Below are positions 1 to 5,399 of a DNA stretch of 10,210 bases, in pieces. Each line of letters opens with the position of its first letter. The stretch's first letter is position 1. The stretch lies in assembly GCA_036394195.1 (NCBI GenBank), contig DASWFO010000137.1:1-10210 (forward strand). Reading direction: 5' to 3'. The notes below the pieces were generated by a model. It searched no databases and was not told the DNA's origin. It saw nothing but the letters and a program-made list of their open reading frames with translations. This DNA comes from DATJPD01 sp036394195. Lineage in GTDB: Bacteria > Pseudomonadota > Alphaproteobacteria > CACIAM-22H2. The position numbers were made by a program, and so were the translations under genes.

Positions 1-319
1 GATCGCCGGGTGCAGACCACCGCTTCCAGGCAACGAAACGCATGTGGCGTGACCACGATGATCAGGATTGCTCAGGATGATCAGCCCTGATCACGGTGAT
101 CACTGCGTGCTTGGTCGTCCACTGCGCCGTTGGCGTCGCGCGGGGCTGACCACGTCAACGGGCTTCAGACGTTCCGCCAATTTTGCTCTCCGATGCGGCT
201 AGGGCGAACGGGCAGGGATACCAGGATTTCTCGTGTATTTCCCGGCCCTCGAGGGTCATTGTGTGAGCCGCGGTCTCGAGGGGGCGTGACCGGCGGTGGG
301 TGACGGAAGGCCCGACGGT
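1..319. other. Non-coding stretch with no convincing gene
   Basis: I see no open frame here with a recognisable protein or credible codon usage on either strand. An open frame at 165-518 (minus) overlaps the antitoxin gene in another phase and gives an Arg/Pro-rich translation typical of a GC-rich shadow. The stretch does hold an operator-like cluster of TGATCA hexamers at 59-102. It also has an inverted pair, CCCTCGAG (246-253) and CTCGAGGG (275-282), that could fold into a hairpin downstream of the antitoxin gene, although no T-run follows it. Confidence 0.5.
59..102. promoter_or_regulatory. Cluster of four TGATCA hexamers, operator-like
   Basis: TGATCA occurs at 59-64, 78-83, 88-93 and 97-102. 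The last two form a perfect 15-base palindrome, TGATCAC-G-GTGATCA (88-102). The first two sit in a direct repeat of TCAGGAT (62-68 and 72-78) with a 10-base period. Palindromic half-sites spaced near one helical turn are what a dimeric repressor or activator binds. No regulator is identifiable and the target gene may lie left of the window. The function is inferred only. Confidence 0.35.
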
Positions 320-589
320 TCAGCGCCGCGTCGCCTTCCGGAGCGCCGCGTTGATCCGCGACTGCCAGCCAGGACCGGTCGCCCGATAATGCGCGACGAC
401 GTCGGCGTCGAGACGAATGCTTACCGCCTGCTTTGGGGCGGCGGACCTTGGGCGACCGCGCGGCCGAGCCTTTCGGATCACGCGTCCGTCCTCGCGGATC
501 TCGGCTCGCCTGAACCAATCGCGATCGAGCCGCGGCGCGTCGTCAGGATCAGTCCATTTGCGACCGCCAAGAGGCTTCTTCTTCCGCAT
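320..589 (-). CDS. brnA: BrnA-family antitoxin, orphan (no BrnT partner visible)
   Basis: This 89-residue protein resembles BrnA antitoxins, which neutralise the BrnT ribonuclease toxin and repress their own operon through a ribbon-helix-helix DNA-binding fold. Visible hallmarks are the basic start MRKKK, the N-terminal segment DPDDAPRLDRDWFRRAEI (residues 14-31), a basic GRPR linker (45-48), and the C-terminal core KQAVSIRLDADVV (53-65) followed by the GWQSRINAALRKA helix (74-86). The length is normal for the family. A weak ribosome site (AGG seven bases before the ATG) is present. In typical loci brnT lies immediately upstream of brnA. Here the upstream 324 bases carry only repeats, and no BrnT-like frame is visible downstream. 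It may be a relic, a stand-alone regulator, or an antitoxin acting in trans. The family call is fairly sure; the function in this genome is inferred. Confidence 0.8.
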   Translation of the reverse strand: MRKKKPLGGRKWTDPDDAPRLDRDWFRRAEIREDGRVIRKARPRGRPRSAAPKQAVSIRLDADVVAHYRATGPGWQSRINAALRKATRR

Positions 590-651
590 GGCCGGACCTG
601 AATTTCTGTATGTGTAGAAGTAAGCGGGCTGCGGCGCAGGGGCAAGCGCCG

Positions 652-686
652 TGGATCGCTTCGTCGCTGCGCTCCTCGCGATGACG
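652..686. repeat. Solitary half of a dispersed palindromic repeat
   Basis: These 35 bases are identical to 5228-5262, where they form the right arm of a complete inverted-repeat element. Here only this arm is present and I see no matching left arm next to it. The repeat contains CGCTTCGTCGCTGCGCTCCT and ends in GCGATGACG. I recognise this style of dispersed intergenic palindrome from alphaproteobacterial genomes. It is non-coding and lies in the spacer between the antitoxin gene and the c-di-GMP gene. Confidence 0.75.
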
Positions 687-844
687 CGGGAACTCAGCGC
701 ATAAATGTGGTCCGACGCCGTTTCAGCTTAGCGGGCGAGATCGCGTCGGGCCTTGCGGTCCGCGCGACGTGGGCGTCACGAGGGAGAGGGCAGTTCGCCC
801 TCGCCGAAGGTCGTTTTGAGGCTGGATGCCGCTGTCCTGCGGCG

Positions 845-883
845 CATCCTTCGAGACGCGTCCTGCGGACGCTCCTCAGGATG
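845..883. repeat. Imperfect palindromic intergenic repeat
   Basis: CATCCT (845-850) pairs with AGGATG (878-883), and GCGTCC (858-863) pairs with GGACGC (867-872) around a short loop, giving an imperfect hairpin of about 39 bases. The signature 'CATCCTTCGAGACGC...CTCCTCAGGATG' is one I associate with dispersed repeats in alphaproteobacterial spacers. It differs from the repeat at 652-686, so this 590-913 spacer holds two repeat families and no gene. Confidence 0.6.
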
Positions 884-893
884 AGGGGTCAGG

Positions 894-915
894 GACGCGC
901 GCGAAAGCGCGCGTC
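894..915 (-). terminator. GC hairpin at the stop codon of the c-di-GMP gene
   Basis: GACGCGCGC (894-902) and GCGCGCGTC (907-915) are perfect 9-base arms around a four-base loop. The stem includes two bases of the TGA stop codon (914-916, minus). There is no T-run after the stem on the minus strand, so it is not a textbook intrinsic terminator. It may instead protect the 3' end of the message or act together with a termination factor. Confidence 0.4.
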
Positions 916-2653
916 ATTTCAGCGAGACGAGTTTCGGCGGCGGCTCGGCGTGGGCGTGGGCGTGGGCTTCGCCCTCGTTGAGCCACGGCCGCTCGATGGT
1001 CGGCCGGCCGAAATAATAGCCCTGCAGGTAGGCGACGCCGCGTTCGGCGAGATGCGCCGCGTCGGCCGCGGTCTCGACGCATTCGGCGACCGTCGACAGG
1101 CCGAAGCTGTTGGCCAGGCCCATCAGGGTGCGCACGAACACCTGGTTGTCGACGTTGCCGGCGAGGTCCTTGATGAACGACCCGTCGATCTTCACCGTGT
1201 CGACGGCGAGCGCCCGCAGGTTGCGGAACGAGGTGAAGCCGGCGCCGAAATCGTCCAGCGCCACGCGCGCGCCGAGGTCGCGCAGCGACGAGACGAACTT
1301 CGCGGTCTCCTCGATGTTCTCCAGCGCGATGGTCTCGGTGAGCTCGACGCACAGCCGGGCCGCGATGTCGGGCCGGTTCTTCAGGCTCGCGTTCAAGGTG
1401 CGCAGCCACGACGCATCGGTGGTGGTCACCGCCGAGATGTTGATGGCGAGTGCGATTTCCGAGTGCCGCGACAGCTCGGCCAGGGCCAGATCGAGTGCGC
1501 GGCGGTCGATCAGGCGCATCAGGCCCGAGCGCTCGACCACCGGCACGAACGCGCCGGCGGCGACGATGGCGCCGCTCTCGAGGCGCAGCCGCAAGAGACA
1601 TTCGTAATGGTGAATCGCATGGGTCCGGGAATCGACCACCGGCTGATAGGCGAGGATGAGACGGCCGGTCTTCAGGGCCGACTGCACCTCCTCGGACATC
1701 ATCGCGGCCCGGCGGCGGGTCTCGCGCTGTTCCTCGGATTCGAAGAAGCGGACGAAGCAGTTGCGCCCGGAGCGCTTGGCTTCCTGGAGCGCCACGTCGG
1801 CGCGGCCCATCACTTCCGGCGCCGACGCGCCGTGCTCGGCAAACGCAACGCCACCGATGGAGACAGTGGCGTGGACCGGGCCGTTGGGTGTGACGATCGG
1901 AGTCTGGCGGACCGCTTGCAGGATCTTGCCGGCGGCGATGCCGATGCTGCCCTCGGGGCAGCCGCTCAGCACGATGCCGAAGCGGTCGCCGCCGAGGCGG
2001 CCGATGATGTCGGAGGCGCGCAGGCACGCCTCGATGCGCTGGCCGACGCCGACGATCAGCGCGTCCGCCGAGGCCGGCCCGAAGGCCTGCTCGAGGCTGG
2101 TCAGCTTGTCGATGCCGACCACCAGGTAGGCGCCGGGAATGCGATAGCGCGTCGCCAGCGCCAGGCCGTGCTGGAGCGCTTCCTTGAGACGCAGCTTGTT
2201 GTAGTGGCCGGTGAGGTCGTCGAAGCTCGCCAGGTATTCGAGCCGCGCCTCGCGTTCCTTTCGGGCGGTGACGATGCGCAAGGTGCCGAGCAAGCGCGAC
2301 GGACGGCCGTCGTCGTGATACTGGGCCGAGCCGCGGTCGTCCACCCAGATGAACCGGCCATCGGGGCCGCGCAGCCGGTATTCGCAGTCGAACTCCTGTT
2401 CGCCGCGGCCGTCGATATGCTGCTGCAGGCGCTTGGCGCGGTTGGCGTGGTCCTCGGCGACGACGAGGCCGCGGAACTCGGCGCCGCTTGGCGGCGGTGC
2501 CCCGTCAGGAAACAGCGCCTTGATCCGTCCCGACCACCCGATCGTATCGGTGACCAGATCCCAATCGTAAGCGATATCACCCGCCGCGGCGACCGCTTGG
2601 GCGGCAGCGACGGCGGCGCGGAGCTTGGCGTGATCGTCCGGCTGTTCGTCCAT
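914..2653 (-). CDS. PAS-GGDEF-EAL protein, probable c-di-GMP phosphodiesterase
   Basis: This is a cytoplasmic second-messenger protein of 579 residues with no membrane segment. A PAS-type sensor fold spans about 20-130 (IGWSGR, EYRLRGPDGRFIWVDDRG). A GGDEF domain covers about 140-305. Its signature is GGDRF (221-225), with Arg replacing the key Glu, and the metal/GTP loop after D182 is also divergent, so cyclase activity is unlikely. An RxxD inhibitory-site motif (R212-D215) is kept at the usual distance. The EAL domain (about 320-555) reads ECLLR (E351) and retains N405, E437, D467-D468, K488, E524 and Q544, the set needed for c-di-GMP hydrolysis. The degenerate GGDEF may bind GTP or c-di-GMP to control the EAL part. 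A start at 2692 would add 13 residues but falls inside a palindrome. Neither start has a clear ribosome site; 2653 is preferred. The C-terminus is a short His/Ala tail. Confidence 0.9.
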   Translation of the reverse strand: MDEQPDDHAKLRAAVAAAQAVAAAGDIAYDWDLVTDTIGWSGRIKALFPDGAPPPSGAEFRGLVVAEDHANRAKRLQQHIDGRGEQEFDCEYRLRGPDGRFIWVDDRGSAQYHDDGRPSRLLGTLRIVTARKEREARLEYLASFDDLTGHYNKLRLKEALQHGLALATRYRIPGAYLVVGIDKLTSLEQAFGPASADALIVGVGQRIEACLRASDIIGRLGGDRFGIVLSGCPEGSIGIAAGKILQAVRQTPIVTPNGPVHATVSIGGVAFAEHGASAPEVMGRADVALQEAKRSGRNCFVRFFESEEQRETRRRAAMMSEEVQSALKTGRLILAYQPVVDSRTHAIHHYECLLRLRLESGAIVAAGAFVPVVERSGLMRLIDRRALDLALAELSRHSEIALAINISAVTTTDASWLRTLNASLKNRPDIAARLCVELTETIALENIEETAKFVSSLRDLGARVALDDFGAGFTSFRNLRALAVDTVKIDGSFIKDLAGNVDNQVFVRTLMGLANSFGLSTVAECVETAADAAHLAERGVAYLQGYYFGRPTIERPWLNEGEAHAHAHAEPPPKLVSLK

Positions 2654-2678
2654 TGAGTCGGCCAGGTGTACGTTCTGT

Positions 2679-2724
2679 GTCCCTGTCCGCATCCGAGCGG
2701 ATGCGTATGTCCCCGGACAGGGAC
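2679..2724. repeat. Two-level palindrome upstream of the c-di-GMP gene
   Basis: The outer arms GTCCCTGTCCG (2679-2689) and CGGACAGGGAC (2714-2724) are exact complements. Just inside the left arm sits a second perfect hairpin, CGCATCCG-AG-CGGATGCG (2688-2705). The element lies between the aminotransferase stop (2768) and the chosen start of the c-di-GMP gene (2653). No T-run follows on the minus strand. It could attenuate read-through from the aminotransferase gene, be a 5' leader structure, or be a short dispersed repeat. The alternative ATG at 2692 lies within the inner stem, which argues against that start. Confidence 0.6.
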
Positions 2725-2767
2725 GCTAAACTTCCAAGCTTAACAAACCCTAAACCTTTAGAACGGC

Positions 2768-4096
2768 TCAGGCGGCCCGCCGCAGCGCCTGGTCTATCGT
2801 GTCAACCATCTGATCTATTTGGTTCTTTTCGACGATCAGGGGCGGCGACAAGGCAATGATATCAGCCGTGACCCGGATCAACAGCCCATTTTCGAAGCAA
2901 TCGACGAAAACGTCGTAGGCGCGGCTGCCCGGCCGGCCCGGCCGCGGTTCGAGCTCGATCCCGCCGACGAGGCCGAGATTGCGCAAGTCGATGACAGACG
3001 GCACGCCCTTCAGCGAATGGATCGCCGACTGCCAATAATCGGCGAGCGACGCGGCGCGCTCGAACAGACCCTCCTGGCGATAGAGCTCGAGGGTCGCGAG
3101 GCCCGCGGCGGCGGCCAGCGGATGGCCGGAATAGGTGTAGCCGTGGAACAGCTCGATGCCGTCCGGGCCGTTCATGAACGCCTCGTAGATGCCCTTGCGC
3201 GCGAACACCGCCCCCATCGGCACGGTCGCGTTGGTGATGCCCTTGGCGACCGTCATGAGGTCGGGAACGATGCCGAAATAGTCGGCGGCGAAGCCGGCGC
3301 CCAGGCGCCCGAAGCCGGTGATCACCTCGTCGAAGATGAGGAGAATGCCGTGCTTGTCGCAGATCGCGCGCAAGCGCTCGAGATAGCCCTTGGGCGGAAC
3401 CAGAACGCCGGTCGAGCCGGCCAGCGGCTCGACGATCACCGCCGCGATGGTCGAGGGGTCGTGCAGCTGCACCAGCCGCTCGAGCTCGTCGGCGAGATGC
3501 GCGCCCCATTCGGGCTGGCCCTTCGCATAGGCGTTGTGCGCGAGGTCATGGGTGTGCGGCAGATGGTCGACCATGCCGAGCAGGCCGGCCCCGAACTGCT
3601 TGCGGTTGGCGGCGATGCCGCCGACCGACATGCCGCCGAAGCCGACGCCGTGATAGCCGCGCACGCGGCCGATCAGGCGCTGGCGCTCGGGCTTGCCGAC
3701 GGCGCGGTGATAGGCCAGCGCGATCTTGAGCGCCGTGTCCACCGCTTCGGAGCCCGAGTTGGCGAAGAATACGTGGTCGAGATCGCCGGGCAGGATCGCC
3801 GCCAGCCGCGATGCGAACTCGAACGCGATCGGATGCCCCATCTGGAAGCCCGGCGCGAAATCCATCCGCCCGGCCTGCTCGCGGATCGCGGCGGTGATCG
3901 GCTCGCGGCAATGGCCGGCGTTCACGCACCATAAGCCCGCCGTGCCGTCGAGAATCTTGCGGCCGTCCGCCGCGGTGTAGTGCATGTCCTTGGCGCCGAC
4001 GAGCAGGCGCGGCGCCCGCTTGAACTGCCGGTTCGCGGTGAACGGCATCCACAGCGCTTCGAGGTTGTTGGGATCCGATCTGAGGGGCTGGGACAT
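2768..4096 (-). CDS. Beta-alanine:pyruvate-type omega-amino acid aminotransferase (class III, PLP)
   Basis: This 442-residue enzyme belongs to the class III (omega) pyridoxal-phosphate aminotransferases. From memory it follows the Pseudomonas putida omega-amino acid:pyruvate transaminase closely end to end: WMPFTANRQF (16-25), DGRKILDG (44-51), LWCVNAGH (55-62), NSGSEAVDTALK (113-124), RVRGYHG (144-150), VDHLPH (176-181), AAVIVEPLAGSTGV (218-231), LIFDEVITGFGR (253-264) with D256 for the pyridine nitrogen, and VAKGITNATVPMGAV (283-297) with K285 as the Schiff-base lysine. R408 in LLIRVT matches the arginine that holds the substrate carboxylate. The expected reaction is transfer of the terminal amino group of beta-alanine or a similar omega-amine to pyruvate, giving alanine and a semialdehyde. 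Other omega-amines are possible substrates. The length is normal and the start is supported by GGGAAG just upstream. The c-di-GMP gene follows 114 bases downstream on the same strand, with no obvious functional link. Confidence 0.92.
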   Translation of the reverse strand: MSQPLRSDPNNLEALWMPFTANRQFKRAPRLLVGAKDMHYTAADGRKILDGTAGLWCVNAGHCREPITAAIREQAGRMDFAPGFQMGHPIAFEFASRLAAILPGDLDHVFFANSGSEAVDTALKIALAYHRAVGKPERQRLIGRVRGYHGVGFGGMSVGGIAANRKQFGAGLLGMVDHLPHTHDLAHNAYAKGQPEWGAHLADELERLVQLHDPSTIAAVIVEPLAGSTGVLVPPKGYLERLRAICDKHGILLIFDEVITGFGRLGAGFAADYFGIVPDLMTVAKGITNATVPMGAVFARKGIYEAFMNGPDGIELFHGYTYSGHPLAAAAGLATLELYRQEGLFERAASLADYWQSAIHSLKGVPSVIDLRNLGLVGGIELEPRPGRPGSRAYDVFVDCFENGLLIRVTADIIALSPPLIVEKNQIDQMVDTIDQALRRAA

Positions 4097-4100
4097 CGTT

Positions 4101-4106
4101 CTTCCC
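4101..4106 (-). promoter_or_regulatory. Ribosome binding site of the aminotransferase gene
   Basis: On the minus strand GGGAAG stands four bases before the ATG at 4096-4094. It is the best purine-rich match near any candidate start and fixes the N-terminus as MSQPLR. Confidence 0.6.
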
Positions 4107-4149
4107 GCTGGTCTTTTGAAACCTGGACTTTAGTCCGGTTCCCATCCGG

Positions 4150-4222
4150 CGTCATGCCCCGCACCTGATGCAGGGTCCATGGTGCAGCGTCGCGGTGGAT
4201 GCCGGCTTTCGCCGGCATGACG
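4150..4222. repeat. Palindromic intergenic repeat (CGTCATGCC arms)
   Basis: CGTCATGCC (4150-4158) and GGCATGACG (4214-4222) are exact inverted arms. Inside the right half, ATGCCGGC (4199-4206) and GCCGGCAT (4211-4218) make a perfect 8-base hairpin with a TTTC loop. The overall shape matches REP-like elements common in alphaproteobacterial spacers. It lies just upstream of the aminotransferase start and could also affect that gene's promoter region. Confidence 0.6.
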
Positions 4223-4249
4223 AGATCGAGAGGGCGTGCTTATCCCCCT

Positions 4250-4433
4250 CGTCACCCCGGCGGAGGCCGGCGTCCAGTCCGACTCGTAAATAAACCACGG
4301 AGACACGGAGTTCACGGAGCAGAGGGGAGACGAAACTCTCCGTCTTCCCTTCCGTGTTCTCCGTGTCTCCGTGGTCAAAGCTCTGGATTCACGCCAGGTG
4401 CTTGCGAAACGCGACACCGGCGCGGGAATGACG
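4250..4433. repeat. Split REP-like palindrome enclosing a second element
   Basis: The left arm, about 4250-4277 (starting CGTCACCCCGGCGGAGGCC), and the right arm, about 4381-4433 (CTGGATTC at 4383-4390 and CGCGGGAATGACG at the end), are imperfect inverted copies of one repeat type. Such arms normally sit close together. Here the 82-base ACCACGGAG palindrome lies between them, which suggests one repeat inserted into, or grew inside, another. Confidence 0.5.
4294..4375. repeat. 82-base palindrome with perfect 17-base arms (ACCACGGAG family)
   Basis: The outer arms ACCACGGAGACACGGAG (4294-4310) and CTCCGTGTCTCCGTGGT (4359-4375) are perfect complements. The inner parts continue as imperfect complements (TTCACGGAG against CTTCCGTGTT). 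The core unit ACGGAG recurs three times in the left arm. I know this repeat style from intergenic regions of many unrelated bacteria. There is no coding capacity, so any mobility would need an enzyme supplied from elsewhere. Confidence 0.75.
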
Positions 4434-4468
4434 AAAATGCGGTGGGGACGACCGCGCCATCCGAATGG

Positions 4469-4653
4469 TTAACGAAACCTCCGGCTTGTTGGTAAAATTG
4501 TAGATAAAAGAGCGTGTTGGGCGGAAAAGCGCGTTAACTGTTAATCTAATTAACTGTAATTACTATTGTTTTTGATTCTTCCACCTAGAAAACATTTTGT
4601 TAAAAGTTTATATGTATGCTCGCTAGTCAAGCACGAGAAAGGCGAATTGCCTC
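4469..4653 (+). promoter_or_regulatory. AT-rich leader/promoter region of the unknown gene
   Basis: This is the most AT-rich stretch in the window and sharply interrupts GC-rich flanks. TTAACTGT occurs twice as a direct repeat 16 bases apart (4534-4541 and 4550-4557). The first copy is part of the palindrome TTAAC-T-GTTAA (4534-4544). Long A/T runs follow up to about 4618. The region must hold the promoter of the 4654 gene, but I could not place -35 and -10 boxes with confidence. AAAGG at 4638-4642 is a modest ribosome site about 11 bases before the ATG. Confidence 0.5.
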
Positions 4654-5121
4654 ATGGCCAACCCGGTGGCCATCTACTCTCCCGATCCCGCCGCGCCTCC
4701 CTCGCGCGGCGGGTCGGGCCCCGCCCAGATCATCCAGATCGATGTCTATCGATCGGGCGCCGGCGCGCGATTCATCCCCGACCGGGACTCCCAGGACGCG
4801 CAGCTCGGCAACACGCCGCAAGGTGCCCGCAGTCCAACTGTCTATGCCGAGAACGTCCAGGCCCAGGTCGCCGACCAGGTGCGCCGCGCCACCCGCTTCG
4901 ACGGCCGCACGCCGCAGCGCCGGCTCGACGATGGTGCGTTCGAGGCTGGCCGCCGGCGCGCCCCGGCGAGCCTGTCCTTTGCCGCTCAGCAAATCGCGCA
5001 GGAAGGCCTGCCGCCCGGGGTCTATTTCGAGAATTTCAAGCCGGCGATCGCCGCGTACGTGATCGCCGCCGCGCGGCCGACCATTCCCCGGCCCGGCGAG
5101 GCGCTGGAGATGTCGGCGTAA
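4654..5121 (+). CDS. Small uncharacterised protein
   Basis: I do not recognise this 155-residue protein with certainty. It has no signal peptide or membrane segment. Residues 1-60 are Pro/Gly/Ala/Asp-rich and probably disordered around a short strand-like run, AQIIQIDVYRSG (24-35). Residues 63-82 could form a helix (VYAENVQAQVADQVRRATRF). Residues 85-103 are very basic (RTPQRRL, GRRRA). The C-terminal part, SFAAQQIAQEGLPPGVYFENF (108-128) followed by AIAAYVIAAARP, looks like the most conserved piece and resembles tails I half-remember from unannotated alphaproteobacterial proteins. Normal codon usage on this strand, an ATG with a modest ribosome site and a dedicated AT-rich upstream region support it as a real gene. 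Palindromic repeats lie on both sides. No function is claimed. Confidence 0.65.
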   Translation: MANPVAIYSPDPAAPPSRGGSGPAQIIQIDVYRSGAGARFIPDRDSQDAQLGNTPQGARSPTVYAENVQAQVADQVRRATRFDGRTPQRRLDDGAFEAGRRRAPASLSFAAQQIAQEGLPPGVYFENFKPAIAAYVIAAARPTIPRPGEALEMSA

Positions 5122-5140
5122 GCCCAGCATCCAGGATTTC

Positions 5141-5308
5141 ACCGCAGAGGACGCTGAGGAGCGGAGAGCTCTCGGCTTCGTCCGTCATTGCGAGCTCCCG
5201 CAGGGAGCGAAGCAATCGAGCGAGTTCTGGATCGCTTCGTCGCTGCGCTCCTCGCGATGACGGATAATGACGCTGCGCCCTCCGCGCTTACTCCGCGCTC
5301 TCTGCGGT
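5141..5308. repeat. Nested palindromes downstream of the unknown gene
   Basis: The outer arms ACCGCAGAG (5141-5149) and CTCTGCGGT (5300-5308) are exact complements, and their inner flanks rich in GCGGAG/CTCCGC extend the match imperfectly. Nested inside is a second inverted repeat of a different type: CGTCATTGCGAG (5183-5194) against CTCGCGATGACG (5251-5262), matching 11 of 12. The right arm (5228-5262) is identical to 652-686. There is no coding capacity. Confidence 0.65.
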
Positions 5309-5347
5309 ACTCTGGATTCCGCTTGGACAGCGCTCCAACCCGGCAGC

Positions 5348-5381
5348 CGCCGCGCGCAGGGGATGGCCCCCGCGCGCGGCG
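5348..5381 (-). terminator. Very stable hairpin after the phosphatase gene
   Basis: CGCCGCGCGC (5348-5357) and GCGCGCGGCG (5372-5381) are perfect 10-base arms. After one mismatch, GGGG (5359-5362) and CCCC (5367-5370) continue the stem to an ATGG loop. It begins 18 bases beyond the phosphatase stop codon. No T-run follows on either strand, so it is a terminator-like or message-stabilising structure rather than a classic intrinsic terminator. Confidence 0.5.
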
Positions 5382-5399
5382 TTCGCCTGACCCTAAGGC

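Noticed and set aside
590..706. Remnant of a BrnT toxin upstream of brnA
   Set aside because: I read the minus-strand frames leading into brnA and found no residues resembling BrnT. The stretch is mostly the dispersed repeat arm.
707..2656. Very long plus-strand open frame of about 649 residues opposite the c-di-GMP gene
   Set aside because: The translation is Arg/Ala/Gly-rich with no recognisable domain and mirrors a convincing PAS-GGDEF-EAL gene. This is the usual antisense artefact of high third-position GC.
2726..2765. CtrA-like site in the AT-rich spacer after the aminotransferase
   Set aside because: The minus strand reads TTAG-N6-TTAA, one base short of the consensus spacing and with a mismatch.
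2819..3934. Plus-strand open frame of 371 residues opposite the aminotransferase gene
   Set aside because: It lies entirely over a well-matched enzyme gene and has no family features.
4469..4560. CtrA binding sites
   Set aside because: TTAA at 4534, 4541 and 4550 have gaps of 3, 5 and 12 bases, none matching TTAA-N7-TTAA.
4150..5308. A CRISPR array or composite transposon formed by the repeats around the unknown gene
   Set aside because: The repeats are palindromes of different families with irregular spacing, not regular direct repeats. No cas or transposase gene is visible and the two flanking composites are not identical copies.
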